From: JADHUC01 sp964623055
GTDB taxonomy: Bacteria; Planctomycetota; Planctomycetia; Pirellulales; Pirellulaceae
Assembly: GCA_964623055.1 (NCBI GenBank)
Contig: CAZURK010000002.1
Span: forward strand, 148,970 to 212,969
Direction of reading: 5' to 3'
DNA length: 64,000 bases
Shown here: positions 35,026-43,862 of the stretch, piece by piece
Layout: each line of letters opens with the position of its first letter
How positions within the stretch are numbered: the stretch's first letter is position 1
The notes under the pieces: generated by a model
The model's database searches: none
Seen by the model: the letters and a program-made list of their open reading frames with translations, nothing else
Told to the model about the DNA's origin: nothing
Program-made: the position numbers and the translations under genes

Positions 35026-37491
35026 ATGAAGTCCACACGCAGACCAGGCGTTATACCGTTCGTAGCCCCGCCTTCAGGCGGTTTCTTCAGCGATATGCCG
35101 TTTCGAGACCGCCTGAAGGCGGGACTACGAGCGACTATTGCCGTTGGACTGCTTACGACGCTGGCTAGTGCAGCGTACGCAGCCGACGGCCGTCTGGAGG
35201 TGAGCAAGCTTGCCCAGCAACTTCGCGATCTGCCGAGCGCAGTATTACCCGAGAAAGACCGCGAATCCGCAGCCGCCACGATCCCTGACGATTTGGAGCG
35301 GCGACTGCGCGCAGCGAATCAGCGCAGTTCGGCCGAATGGCAGGCTATCAAGACGTGTGACGATTGGCAGCGGTTTGGTGACGAGAAGCTTCGGTTGCTT
35401 CGCGAAGCGACTGGGGCGCTGCCACAGGAGCCCAGTGAACTTCGCGTGCAAGTGACTGGAACCGTGGACGGCGACGGGTATCGCGTCAGAAAGCTCGTAT
35501 TTCAGAGCCGGCAGAGGCTATGGGTGACGGCCAACTTGTACGTACCAGCCGAACCGCCCGAGTCGATGCCGGGACTGTTGATCTGTCACAGCCACCACAG
35601 ACCGAAAGAGCACGGCGAGTTGCAGGATATGGGCATGACCTGGGCGCGCCAGGGCTGTTTGGTGCTCGTGCCCGACATGCTCGGTCACGGCGAGCGGCGG
35701 CAGCATCCGTTCGTCACCGAGGCCGACTATCACGAATCGTACCGGGTTAGCCGGCAGGACTACTACTTCCGCTACGATACGGGCATGCAATTGGCCTTGG
35801 TCGGCGAGAGTTTGATGGGCTGGTTCGTTTGGGATCTCCAATGTTGTGTAACCGCGCTGTTGTCGCAGCCGGGAGTGGACTCGAAGCGAATTGTCTTGCT
35901 CGGAGCCGTTGCTGGCGGCGGCGACCCAGCGGCGGTTGCTGCCGCGTTGGACCATCGGATCACCGGCGCGGTGGTATACAACTTTGGCGGGGCCGAACCG
36001 GAATCGCGATATCCTCTGCCCGAGGATGCCGAATTGACCTTCAACTACGCCGGCAGCGGCAGCTTTGAATCGACCCGCAACCTGCGTCGCTCGGCTGGCG
36101 ACGGCTTCTTGCCGTGGATAATCGTGGGTACCGTCGCCCCGCGGCCGTTCATCTACGCGCACGAATTTGCGTGGGATCGCCCTCGCGATCCGGTGTGGAA
36201 ACGATTGCAGCAGATCTGGAGTCTGTACGGCGCGGGGAACAACCTGGCCGCTACTCACGGTCGAGGTTCGGTCAGAGGCAGGCCGCCCGAATCGACGCAT
36301 TGTACGCATATCGGTCTGGTACATCGCCAGGCGATACACCCGATCTTCCAGCGTTGGTTCGATATTTCCGTGAAGGAAAGCGACGAGTATTCGGCACGGC
36401 TGGAAGCCGAGAGGCTGCAGTGCCTGACGCCTGAAGTGGCGGAGAGACTCAATCCGAGACGGCTTTGCGACTTACTGCCGAAAATCGCAGCCAGCCAGAT
36501 TGCCGCGGCTCGCTTGCAGCGAGCCAAGCTGTCCGAAGCCGAACGGCGAGCGCAACTTCGCCAGAAATGGAACTCGGTGCTCGGCCAACCGAGTTTGCTT
36601 GGCCCAATCAAGGCACGGAGAATTAGCCGGGGCGACGAAGAAATCAAGGGATTGCGAATTGAGCGGATCGTGCTTGATGTCAAGCCGAGGATAGCGGTAC
36701 CGTTGGTTCTGCTGTCACCAAAACAGCCGACCCAACCGCGAGTTCCAGTGGTGGTCGCCGTGGCTCACGCTGGAAAGGAAGAGTTTCTGAACAATCGGGG
36801 TGAACTGATCGCCGAGTTGCTGGCCGGCGGTACCGCTGTTTGCTTACCCGATTTGCGCGGCCTCGGCGAGACGCGTCTCGATGGCTCCCGCGAACGTTGG
36901 GGTTCAATGACTAGCCAATCATCCACAGAGCTTATGCTCGGCAGCACGATGGTCGGCGCAAGGCTTCGCGATCTTCGCGCTGTGTTGAAATATCTGCGTG
37001 GCCGTAGCGACGTTGAATCCGAGAAGATTGGCCTGTGGGGTGACTCGTTCGCGAAAACGAATCCGCCCGATCGCGATTTTCACATACCGCGGCACATGGA
37101 CGATCGCCCGAGATGGTCCGAGCCACTCGGCGGATTGCTGGCTTTGTTGGGAGCGTTGTATGAGGACGACATCTGTGCGGTTTACGTTCGCGGTGGATTG
37201 AGTGACATTCAATCCGTCGTTGCCGAACAGTTCGTCTACATCCCACATGACATAGTTGTCCCCGGCGCGCTGACGTTCGGCGACCTGCCGGACCTCGCCG
37301 CTGCGATCGCTCCGCGGCCCTTGCGATTGGACAACCTGGTCGATGGTTTCAATCGCCTGCGCCCCCCGGGCGATGTGCGGACGATTTACCGGCCGGCGGT
37401 TCAGAGGTATCAAGATGCCGATGCGGCGGATGAGCTGGTGATTGGCGAGACGGCGGATCGGACGAGTCGCTGGTTGTTGGAGCAGTTGTGA
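35026..37491 (+). CDS. Tandem acetylxylan-esterase-like alpha/beta-hydrolase, exported
   Basis: GGAAGGTGATTGCC precedes the ATG at 35026. The signal peptide hydrophobic core (ATIAVGLLTTLASAAYAA) starts only after residue 35, because residues about 13-35 are encoded by a palindromic element. Two AXE1/dienelactone-hydrolase-like domains follow. Domain 1 (about 130-460) has PGLLICHSHHRPKEHGELQD and the nucleophile-elbow region KRIVLLGAVAGGGDPAAV near 291, where the expected Ser of G-x-S-x-G is absent. Domain 2 (about 540-815) has VPVVVAVAHAGKEEFLNNRG and EKIGLWGDSFAKTN near 670, retaining Ser. So one domain is probably inactive and one active. Likely esterase on acetylated glycans outside the cytoplasm, by family analogy. 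Substrate unproven. Confidence 0.8.
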   Translation: MKSTRRPGVIPFVAPPSGGFFSDMPFRDRLKAGLRATIAVGLLTTLASAAYAADGRLEVSKLAQQLRDLPSAVLPEKDRESAAATIPDDLERRLRAANQRSSAEWQAIKTCDDWQRFGDEKLRLLREATGALPQEPSELRVQVTGTVDGDGYRVRKLVFQSRQRLWVTANLYVPAEPPESMPGLLICHSHHRPKEHGELQDMGMTWARQGCLVLVPDMLGHGERRQHPFVTEADYHESYRVSRQDYYFRYDTGMQLALVGESLMGWFVWDLQCCVTALLSQPGVDSKRIVLLGAVAGGGDPAAVAAALDHRITGAVVYNFGGAEPESRYPLPEDAELTFNYAGSGSFESTRNLRRSAGDGFLPWIIVGTVAPRPFIYAHEFAWDRPRDPVWKRLQQIWSLYGAGNNLAATHGRGSVRGRPPESTHCTHIGLVHRQAIHPIFQRWFDISVKESDEYSARLEAERLQCLTPEVAERLNPRRLCDLLPKIAASQIAAARLQRAKLSEAERRAQLRQKWNSVLGQPSLLGPIKARRISRGDEEIKGLRIERIVLDVKPRIAVPLVLLSPKQPTQPRVPVVVAVAHAGKEEFLNNRGELIAELLAGGTAVCLPDLRGLGETRLDGSRERWGSMTSQSSTELMLGSTMVGARLRDLRAVLKYLRGRSDVESEKIGLWGDSFAKTNPPDRDFHIPRHMDDRPRWSEPLGGLLALLGALYEDDICAVYVRGGLSDIQSVVAEQFVYIPHDIVVPGALTFGDLPDLAAAIAPRPLRLDNLVDGFNRLRPPGDVRTIYRPAVQRYQDADAADELVIGETADRTSRWLLEQL
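35061..35129. repeat. 69-base palindrome CGTAG...CTACG within a signal-peptide coding region
   Basis: The arms CCCCGCCTTCAGGCGG and CCGCCTGAAGGCGGG pair, flanked by CGTAG and CTACG. Its length is exactly 23 codons and it is open in the frame of the hydrolase, which it extends by about 23 residues ahead of the hydrophobic core. Confidence 0.92.
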
Positions 37492-37505
37492 CAATGGCGG
37501 CCTCG

Positions 37506-37583
37506 TCGTTTAACCGCGCCCCAGCGGGAAGCGCGCCGAGCGACGTCAACTCCCGCGCTCCCCGCTGGGTCGCGGTTAAACGA
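37506..37583. repeat. TCGTTTAAC-ended hairpin element, copy 1
   Basis: Two 30-base arms starting TCGTTTAACCGCG and ending CGCGGTTAAACGA pair with two mismatches. Same termini as the element at 55522. It lies between the tandem hydrolase stop and the next gene. Confidence 0.9.
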
Positions 37584-37625
37584 AGGAAATGAGTGAACGG
37601 TTTTCACTATCGAAGGAGAATCCTC

Positions 37626-39815
37626 GTGATCAAGAGACTCGCGCTTCTCTCCATGTCCGTGCTCGCGTTTACTGCACAAGTGGCGGCTGAAGATCCGTAT
37701 TTGACCTACGTTAAGAATGCGCCGGAATTTCAGTCCGTCCGGCAGGACCGCGAACTGTTGATCGGCCGTTGGGATACTTGGATCTACATGCCCTGGCGAT
37801 TTCGATGGAACGTCGGTACGGGCGACGAAGGAGGTCAGTTTTGCCGCGACTATGGTTTCAACGGCGGTTTCACGGACCACGGCCGCGGACCGTTCGAATG
37901 GCTCAACAAATGGAACTTGCGCTTCTACAACGACCACACGGCTGCCAAAGGGTACCTGTACCTGCGCGGCGCGAACCGCAAGGGTAACTTTGCCAAATAC
38001 CAACGCGACGGCCGCGCAATCCGCAGCGGCACCGATGGGCCACAAGCGATTGACGACGCCATGCGCAAGCGGCTGAACGACACCGTCACTCGCTACGTGA
38101 CCAATGTCCGCGAACACAGCCCGCTGCGCGTGGCCTACGCATTGGACGACGAAATCTCGTGGGGCGCCTTCGTCACACCGATCCCATGGCGCCTGAATAC
38201 GGACGATGAAGCCTACGCCCGTTGGCTCAAAGACTACTACGGGCCTTTGGATGCGCCCGAGCCGCAATACGTCACGCCGGATTTCACACGCCGGCAACTG
38301 GATCGGCCGCTGAAGGATATCGACTTCTCGCCTCTTCTAGATCGTATCACCTACAACGACTCGGTGTGGGCGAACTTCATTGGCGAGCTTGTGGAGACAG
38401 CCAACAAAGCCGATCCCGATACCCCGTGCGGTTTCGTCGGCGGCCAGTCGCCGAACATGTGGGGCGGCTACGACTATGCCAAGCTGATGAAGAAGATTCA
38501 GTTCATCGAAGCCTACAACCTCGGATCGTCGCAAGCCATCACTCGGTCGTTCAATCCCGGCAATGCCATGCCGCAAGTGACGACTCATTTTCACAAGGAC
38601 GATCGTGGCACAGCCAATGACATCTGGCAGACGTGGTACTACTTTGCTCACGGCAACCGGGGCATGATCGGCTGGGTAGAAGGCTGGTTCGATGGAAAGA
38701 AGCCGCGGCCGTGGCTGGACGAGTACAAGTCAGTAAACAAGGAGATTGGCGGCATACAGGGGCCTAAGATGGTCGGCTCGCGTTGGATTCACGACGGCGT
38801 GGCCATCTACTATTCGCACCCCTCGATCCAAGTCTCCTGGTGCTTGGACATCGAACCGCACGGCAGCACGTGGGTCAACCGCGGTAACGACGCCCGACTG
38901 GGCACATCGCACAACGTCCGCAAGGCTTGGGAGTATTTGTTGACGGACTCGGGTATCCAATACGATTTCATCTCGTACGACCAGGTTGTCACGGGCGGCG
39001 TGCCGGACGAGTACAAGGTATTGATTCTGCCGGCCTGTTACGCGCTGTCGGATATCGAGGCGCAGCGAATCACCGAATTCTGCCGGCGCGGCAAAACGGT
39101 GATCGCCGACTTCGCCTGCGGTCTCTTCGACCAACACGGCAAGGGCCGCGAAAAAGGGGCTTTGGACCATCTGTTCGGCGTCTTTCACGACGGCAGCGAA
39201 ACCGGCCGCGATTTTTTTGGAGATCGGCTATGGGTGGAAACCGATCAGGATGCCGGTTTCTACTATCGCCGATATCGCGACCTGTTCGCGACGATCGACT
39301 GCAAGCTGGAACACGGCTATGCTGTTGCCGAAAGAAGACTGCCGACGATAAACGTGCGACTACTGGACGTAGTCGACGGCGGCCTGGCGGTCTACGTGAA
39401 CCTTTCTCCACAGCGATACTTGCAGTATCGGGAAGAAGGTGTGGCCGACGAGAAGAAACGCAATATCTTCATCTACTCCGCCATAGCCGGGGGCAGGAAG
39501 TCTTGGGTTACCGTGACCGACCAAACGGGCCGCAGACCTCGCAATGTGGAGGTCACCTACTGGAGCAAAGGCGACCGTACGCTGCTATTCGTCATCCAAA
39601 ACGCCGTCGTCACCGGCAGTGCGTTCGGTGGTGGCGGAGCGGAAGGTTTGATCAGCCAGAAAACCAAAATCAACGTCGAGTTTCCGGCAATTGCGCAAGA
39701 CGTCGTTGATGAACGCACGGGCCAGCGCCTGGGCGATGGAAAGCGTTTCACATTCGATTTCAATACCGTCGAGGCGGTGATGTTCAGCTTCCGCGGGCGA
39801 CCGCCGCGTGACTAG
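37626..39815 (+). CDS. Secreted GH42-like (beta-galactosidase-type) protein
   Basis: A GTG at 37626 follows AAGGAGAATCCTC and opens a signal peptide (VIKRLALLSMSVLAFTAQVA); an earlier GTG at 37593 would put that core after a polar leader. Residues about 45-420 look like a TIM barrel: LIGRWDTWIYMPWRFRWNVG, FNGGFTDHGRGPFEWLN, LRVAYALDDEISWGAF (Asp-Asp-Glu at a strand end, a candidate acid), GTANDIWQTWYYFAHGNRGM, IGWVEGWFDG (a second candidate Glu). Residues about 450-620 resemble the class-I glutamine-amidotransferase-like trimerisation domain of GH42 enzymes (YKVLILPACYALSDIEAQRI, RRGKTVIADFACGLFDQHGK). That domain order supports a GH42-type hydrolase, but overall divergence makes the sugar uncertain. 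Confidence 0.65.
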   Translation: MIKRLALLSMSVLAFTAQVAAEDPYLTYVKNAPEFQSVRQDRELLIGRWDTWIYMPWRFRWNVGTGDEGGQFCRDYGFNGGFTDHGRGPFEWLNKWNLRFYNDHTAAKGYLYLRGANRKGNFAKYQRDGRAIRSGTDGPQAIDDAMRKRLNDTVTRYVTNVREHSPLRVAYALDDEISWGAFVTPIPWRLNTDDEAYARWLKDYYGPLDAPEPQYVTPDFTRRQLDRPLKDIDFSPLLDRITYNDSVWANFIGELVETANKADPDTPCGFVGGQSPNMWGGYDYAKLMKKIQFIEAYNLGSSQAITRSFNPGNAMPQVTTHFHKDDRGTANDIWQTWYYFAHGNRGMIGWVEGWFDGKKPRPWLDEYKSVNKEIGGIQGPKMVGSRWIHDGVAIYYSHPSIQVSWCLDIEPHGSTWVNRGNDARLGTSHNVRKAWEYLLTDSGIQYDFISYDQVVTGGVPDEYKVLILPACYALSDIEAQRITEFCRRGKTVIADFACGLFDQHGKGREKGALDHLFGVFHDGSETGRDFFGDRLWVETDQDAGFYYRRYRDLFATIDCKLEHGYAVAERRLPTINVRLLDVVDGGLAVYVNLSPQRYLQYREEGVADEKKRNIFIYSAIAGGRKSWVTVTDQTGRRPRNVEVTYWSKGDRTLLFVIQNAVVTGSAFGGGGAEGLISQKTKINVEFPAIAQDVVDERTGQRLGDGKRFTFDFNTVEAVMFSFRGRPPRD

Positions 39816-39829
39816 TCGGGAGAAACCAC

Positions 39830-41332
39830 ATGTCAGATTCAATTCGTCGTTTTTGGGTTTATTGCATCGTAGTTCTGCTGCTTCTGTCGTCCGCCCGTGG
39901 CGCCAAGAACGATTGGGCCGAGGGCACGCAAGAGCGATTCGATGGGGCGACGCGGGACTATTACAATCGGGCCGGGACGCTGGCGTGGGAGAACTTCATG
40001 GGTGACTGGCGGGACGCGAAGGGCGTGGCTCAAGGCAATGATCCCTACGCCACGGCCACGGTCATCGACGATGATGGAGGCAAATTCGTCGAATGGGATG
40101 TAACCGGGCTTGTTCGCGAGTGGGCAAGTGAGAAGTGCCAGAACCAAGGCTTCTTTCTGCGCACGATGGCAAACGGCGGAACGATCGTGTTCTGCAGCCG
40201 TGAGAACGCGTCAGAGGATCATCGTCCTCGCCTGACCGTTGTCGGTGCCGAGGGTTCGGTAGTGCTTGAGCCGGCGGCGGACACATATCTGACCAAGTCC
40301 ACCTACCGAAGTCAGGGTCACTCCGAGGAGCTTCGGGTTTCCGGCGGTCCTGATCACGTGCTCCTGCGTTTCGACTTGGCCGGTGCGAGGAAGCTCGGTC
40401 AGCTCGCCAAGGCGACATTGCGGCTTTACGCAACGAAGCAATACGGTTCCGCTGATATCGGTGTATTTCGCTGTCAGCAAGGCCACGATTTGCCACCATT
40501 CGATCCGAAACTTGGATTGGCTGCCCGCTATCCTGGCGACAATGACATCTATCGCGATCCGTCTGTTCTGTTCTCGGCCGACTTTGAAACCGAAGATTGG
40601 ACGGACGGCTGGACTTACGCGGGTAAGATGGAGGTACTCGATATCGTCGATGCCGATCCGAAGTTGAAGTTCGAGCCGTACCAGGGCAAGGCCCTTCGCG
40701 TGAAGATCGCCGAAGGTGCGACCGGCGCGCTGAACACGTTATACAAGTTCAAGAGAGAAATTGGCGAGGAGCCCGAAGAGATCTTCTTCCGCTACTACCT
40801 GCGGTTGGCCGACGATTGGAACCAGACGTTGCAGGGCGGCAAAATGCCGGGGATCAGCGGCACGTATGGCGTTGCCGGCTGGGGCGGACGCAAGGTTGAC
40901 GGCACGGACGGTTGGTCGGCACGTGGTTCGTTCAGTCTGACCATTCCCGAGGGCAATCCGCTGGGTGGCCTGACGCCGATCGGCAACTACTGCTACCACG
41001 CCGACATGAAGGGCTACTACGGCAACGTATGGATTTGGCAGATAGGTTATCGCGGGTTCCTGGAGAACAACCGCTGGTATTGCGTCGAGCAGTATTTGAA
41101 GATGAACACGCCCGGCGAGAAAGGCGGCATCATTCGCGCCTGGATCGACGGCCGGTCAGCCTTCGAAAAGACGGACATCCGCTTCCGTCTGGTGGACAAA
41201 TTGAAGATCGAACAGATCTGGATGAACGTCTACCACGGCGGCAAAAAACCGTCGCCCTACGACCAGCACCTGTACATCGACAACGTCGTGATCGCCCGCG
41301 AATACATCGGGCCAATGAAACGTGAGCCGTGA
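39830..41332 (+). CDS. Secreted DNRLRE-domain protein with C-terminal polysaccharide-lyase-like sandwich
   Basis: GTCGGGAGAAACC precedes the ATG; the leader RRFWVYCIVVLLLLSSARGA is a signal peptide. Residues about 30-140 and 145-215 carry DNRLRE-type modules, recognised by VEWDVTGLVREWASEKCQNQ, GTIVFCSRENASEDHRPRLT and VLLRFDLAGARKLGQLAKAT; these modules bind or present carbohydrate. From about residue 245 a beta-sandwich like the 13007-13852 protein follows: FSADFETEDWTDGW, ALRVKIAEGATGALNTLYKF, IFFRYYLRLADDWNQTLQGG, GLTPIGNYCYHADMK, NNRWYCVEQYLKMNT, LYIDNVVIAREYIG. Family analogy points to a lyase or lyase-derived binding protein. Last gene of the plus-strand run; a 27-base perfect palindrome follows its stop at 41371. 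Confidence 0.75.
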   Translation: MSDSIRRFWVYCIVVLLLLSSARGAKNDWAEGTQERFDGATRDYYNRAGTLAWENFMGDWRDAKGVAQGNDPYATATVIDDDGGKFVEWDVTGLVREWASEKCQNQGFFLRTMANGGTIVFCSRENASEDHRPRLTVVGAEGSVVLEPAADTYLTKSTYRSQGHSEELRVSGGPDHVLLRFDLAGARKLGQLAKATLRLYATKQYGSADIGVFRCQQGHDLPPFDPKLGLAARYPGDNDIYRDPSVLFSADFETEDWTDGWTYAGKMEVLDIVDADPKLKFEPYQGKALRVKIAEGATGALNTLYKFKREIGEEPEEIFFRYYLRLADDWNQTLQGGKMPGISGTYGVAGWGGRKVDGTDGWSARGSFSLTIPEGNPLGGLTPIGNYCYHADMKGYYGNVWIWQIGYRGFLENNRWYCVEQYLKMNTPGEKGGIIRAWIDGRSAFEKTDIRFRLVDKLKIEQIWMNVYHGGKKPSPYDQHLYIDNVVIAREYIGPMKREP

Positions 41333-41370
41333 GCGCAACGATACAACGCGCCCGCCGGTCGAAATCGCAC

Positions 41371-41397
41371 GTGGGGCACGATTCCATCGTGCCCCAC
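41371..41397. repeat. Perfect palindrome GTGGGGCACGAT-TCC-ATCGTGCCCCAC
   Basis: Twelve-base arms with a three-base centre, about 40 bases after a stop codon and between converging genes. The same family occurs at 16341-16399. It could help end transcription from both sides but lacks T-runs. Confidence 0.88.
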
Positions 41398-41496
41398 TTA
41401 ATCCGCGATGGTAAACATGAAGCCGCCGGACAGTGGCATGGGATCCGTCGTTAGAGTGTTAGTTCGTAGACATTCGCGCGCCGTACGCGTATGTTT

Positions 41497-41553
41497 GTAG
41501 CATGGGCCCCCGGCCCGTGTTTCCGCTTGCCACGGGCCGGGGGCCCGTGCTAC
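41497..41553. repeat. GTAG...CTAC palindrome with GGGCCCCCGGCCCGTG arms
   Basis: GTAGCATGGGCCCCCGG... and its reverse complement enclose an eleven-base loop; one mismatch in 23 bases. It lies between the DNRLRE gene and the convergent aldo/keto reductase gene. Confidence 0.9.
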
Positions 41554-41594
41554 TTTGGTTGCAGCCCAAGGCCGCGTTAAGCGATCTGTTCCGC

Positions 41595-42647
41595 TTACGT
41601 TGATTTCGACTTCTTCGGTGGGGCGCCCGACGAATCCTCGGCTGGCTCGTCAACCGGGCCGAAGTGCGGGCCCCGTTGTTTGGCCATCTCTTTACCAAGC
41701 TTCACCGTCAGCTCTCGTTCCTCGGCTGTCAGTGGCTGAAAACGTTTGACGATGTCCACGTTCTCGCGCAGTTGCTCGACTGTATGTACGCCCAGATTCG
41801 CGGTGGCCACGCCGGGTACGCTGAGCGAGTAGCGGATGGCCAACTCGAGGTTCTCTTCGCCGACAAGCGGCTTGGCATCGCGTGAGCCCCAACTCCCGCT
41901 CTTCGGGTCGGGTCCACCAAAAGCCTTCATCGACACGATACCCACATCGTGCTTTCGCGCCACCGGCAGTACTCTGTCTTCGAAGCCGTATGTGTACCGA
42001 TCCGCGAAGTTGATGTTCACCAGAATGACGTCCACCTCGCCGGTTTCCAAGAACGGTGGGAAGCGGCCCGGCAGGTTGTGACCCGAGATGCCCACAAATC
42101 GGCACTTACCGGCCTGCTTCTGTTTCAGAAGCCACGTAAACACGCCGTCCGGATCTCTCGCGCGATCCACTTGGCGGTCGCCCAAATGGTGGAAGTACAA
42201 CAAATCGAAGTAGTCGGTCTTAAGGGTCTTCAGCGAGTTGGCCAATGACTCTTCGGCATCCGCGATGGTATCGGCCCAGATCTTGGTGGCCAGATAGATG
42301 TCTTTGCGCCGCCGGCCCAACGCTCGACCGATGCCCTCTTCCGATTTGCCGTACCTCGGCGCCGTGTCGATGAAATTGATGCCAAGGTCGATCGCCGTGT
42401 TGACGATCGTACCGACTTCATCCACCGTGACATCCTTGGCGATGCCGGACGGAGCCGCTCCAAACGTCATGCAGGTCACTTCGAGCTTGGTCCTGCCCAG
42501 GATGCGGCGAGGAAGATCTCCGTCGGCCGACGCCGCCGCGGCACGCGGTAGGCTTGCCAAGGTCCCTGGAACCGCTGTCGCGGCGATCGCCCCGGCCGTG
42601 TGAATAAAACCTCGTCGTGTAACTCTGTGTTTGCCGTCGGAAGCCAT
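41595..42647 (-). CDS. Tat-exported aldo/keto reductase
   Basis: GGAGAAGACGGTC precedes the ATG at 42647; the ATG five codons earlier has no site. The leader VTRRGFIHTAGAIAATAVPG is a twin-arginine signal. The AKR barrel is complete: LGRTKLEVTCMTFGAAPSGI, NFIDTAPRYGKSEEGIGRAL (catalytic Asp and Tyr), KDIYLATKIWA (Lys), FDLLYFHHLGD (His), KCRFVGISGHNLPGRFPPFL, and the NADPH-loop segment near the C-terminus (NLGVHTVEQLRENVD). All four tetrad residues are present. AKRs of this exported type reduce or oxidise sugars and small carbonyls; export folded with cofactor fits Tat. The C-terminal tail is Lys/Pro/Ser-rich (GAPPKKSKST). Physiological substrate unknown. Confidence 0.9.
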   Translation of the reverse strand: MASDGKHRVTRRGFIHTAGAIAATAVPGTLASLPRAAAASADGDLPRRILGRTKLEVTCMTFGAAPSGIAKDVTVDEVGTIVNTAIDLGINFIDTAPRYGKSEEGIGRALGRRRKDIYLATKIWADTIADAEESLANSLKTLKTDYFDLLYFHHLGDRQVDRARDPDGVFTWLLKQKQAGKCRFVGISGHNLPGRFPPFLETGEVDVILVNINFADRYTYGFEDRVLPVARKHDVGIVSMKAFGGPDPKSGSWGSRDAKPLVGEENLELAIRYSLSVPGVATANLGVHTVEQLRENVDIVKRFQPLTAEERELTVKLGKEMAKQRGPHFGPVDEPAEDSSGAPPKKSKST

Positions 42648-42695
42648 GACCGTCTTCTCCATGTGGGAGTACTCGCTTGAGGGTATCTGGCACTT

Positions 42696-42764
42696 GGGAG
42701 GGCGACGCTCCCGCGGAGCCGCCAGCCGCCACAAAGCGCGGCTCGGCAGAAGCCTCGCCCTCCC
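42696..42764. repeat. Palindrome GGGAGGGCGACGCTCCCGC...GCCTCGCCCTCCC
   Basis: The arms GGGAGGGCGACGCT and AGCCTCGCCCTCCC, with inner GAGCCGC / GCGGCTC pairing, in the 130-base space upstream of the aldo/keto reductase start. Confidence 0.82.
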
Positions 42765-42779
42765 GGGAACCGTTATTCT

Positions 42780-43793
42780 TCACGAGGTTGAACTCGCGGA
42801 CGCCGTACATGCGACAGTGGCGGCCGCACATGCAGCGGCAGCTTGTTGGGCGTTGATGATTGACTGCATGTCCATCAGTGCCTTCGCGTCAGTGATTTCC
42901 TTCAGATCCTCGTCCATCTGGACGAGATCCAAAAATGTAACGCTGGATGCTAGGTTGAACGCCAGCGATCGGTCAGGCTTGGGCTTTAGTTGCCGGATGT
43001 CCGTCTGATATGCCAGAACGCGTTCGACAACCAGCGTTGCACGATGCTTCAGAAACGAAAGGATAGCCAGCTCGTCATATTGGTCTCGTCCGATTCTTGC
43101 ACCACGCGTACGGAAGTTGTCGGCCAGCGACCGATAGCGTTCGGCGATGGCTCCCGGATCCAGACGAGCAAGATACAACAGGTTGGCCGCCGTCTGCAGT
43201 GGATCGCCTCGCTTGAAACCCGCGGCGTGCAACTGCTGGTAGATATCTTCAATCCCTGCTCCAATCTCAGCCGGTGTCTCCGGCTGGGACGCGAGCATGG
43301 CGCACGCAGGAAAATCATCCATCCCGGTCAACCACCAGTGGTGCCTTTTCATTTCCTCGTAGATAGCCTGAAACCGCGCGACGATATCGGTCGTGACCGG
43401 CTTCTTCTCTCTGGCAATCCGCAGAATCAGAATCGCCATCGTCTCGTAGATGCCGCCGCGACGCAGCCGTGCCGCCCGGAACATCTTCCGAACGCGTTCG
43501 ACTTCGGCGAGGAACTCGTCGGCACTATCTTCATTCAGCACAAGGATCGCGCTGACGATGAACCGTAGAGGTGATCGAAGGTTGCCAAACCAGCCTTCGC
43601 GGTCACTGATCTCCGTGGCCACGGCGCGTATGGCATCTGCTATGTAAGTCGGTGTGCCGGGGCATGTGACTGCGGCCATGGCGGCAAATCGCAGGCAGGA
43701 GGCATCTTGCCACCATCCGCGGTCTGCGTTCAACGTTTCGTACAAGTCGACAAACCGCGCAAGCGGGTCGCTAGGCAGGTGAATGTTGCCCAT
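42780..43793 (-). CDS. DUF4003-like helical protein
   Basis: No signal peptide or membrane segment; the product is likely cytoplasmic. It is almost entirely alpha-helical with repeated segments such as RFVDLYETLNADRGWWQDAS, VERVRKMFRAARLRRGGIYE, ILILRIAREKKPVTTDIVAR and HHWWLTGMDDFPACAMLASQ. The (W)LTGxDDxPxCAxLA segment and overall length are close to the DUF4003 pattern, a family of unknown function best known from Firmicutes; I hold this only at moderate confidence. The C-terminus is alanine/cysteine-rich (AQQAAAACAAATVACTASAS), which is odd for a cytoplasmic protein and could be a low-complexity extension. It shares a strand with the aldo/keto reductase but a palindrome separates them. 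Confidence 0.6.
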   Translation of the reverse strand: MGNIHLPSDPLARFVDLYETLNADRGWWQDASCLRFAAMAAVTCPGTPTYIADAIRAVATEISDREGWFGNLRSPLRFIVSAILVLNEDSADEFLAEVERVRKMFRAARLRRGGIYETMAILILRIAREKKPVTTDIVARFQAIYEEMKRHHWWLTGMDDFPACAMLASQPETPAEIGAGIEDIYQQLHAAGFKRGDPLQTAANLLYLARLDPGAIAERYRSLADNFRTRGARIGRDQYDELAILSFLKHRATLVVERVLAYQTDIRQLKPKPDRSLAFNLASSVTFLDLVQMDEDLKEITDAKALMDMQSIINAQQAAAACAAATVACTASASSTS

Positions 43794-43862
43794 GATCGGC
43801 TCCGAAACACGAGGAAACGGCCAAGATGTAATTCGCGTGACGTTGCCAAAGATTTGGCTTCC

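Noticed and set aside
41371..41553. Palindromes as Rho-independent terminators
   Set aside because: None has a following T-run, and members of the same families occur in leaders and inside genes.
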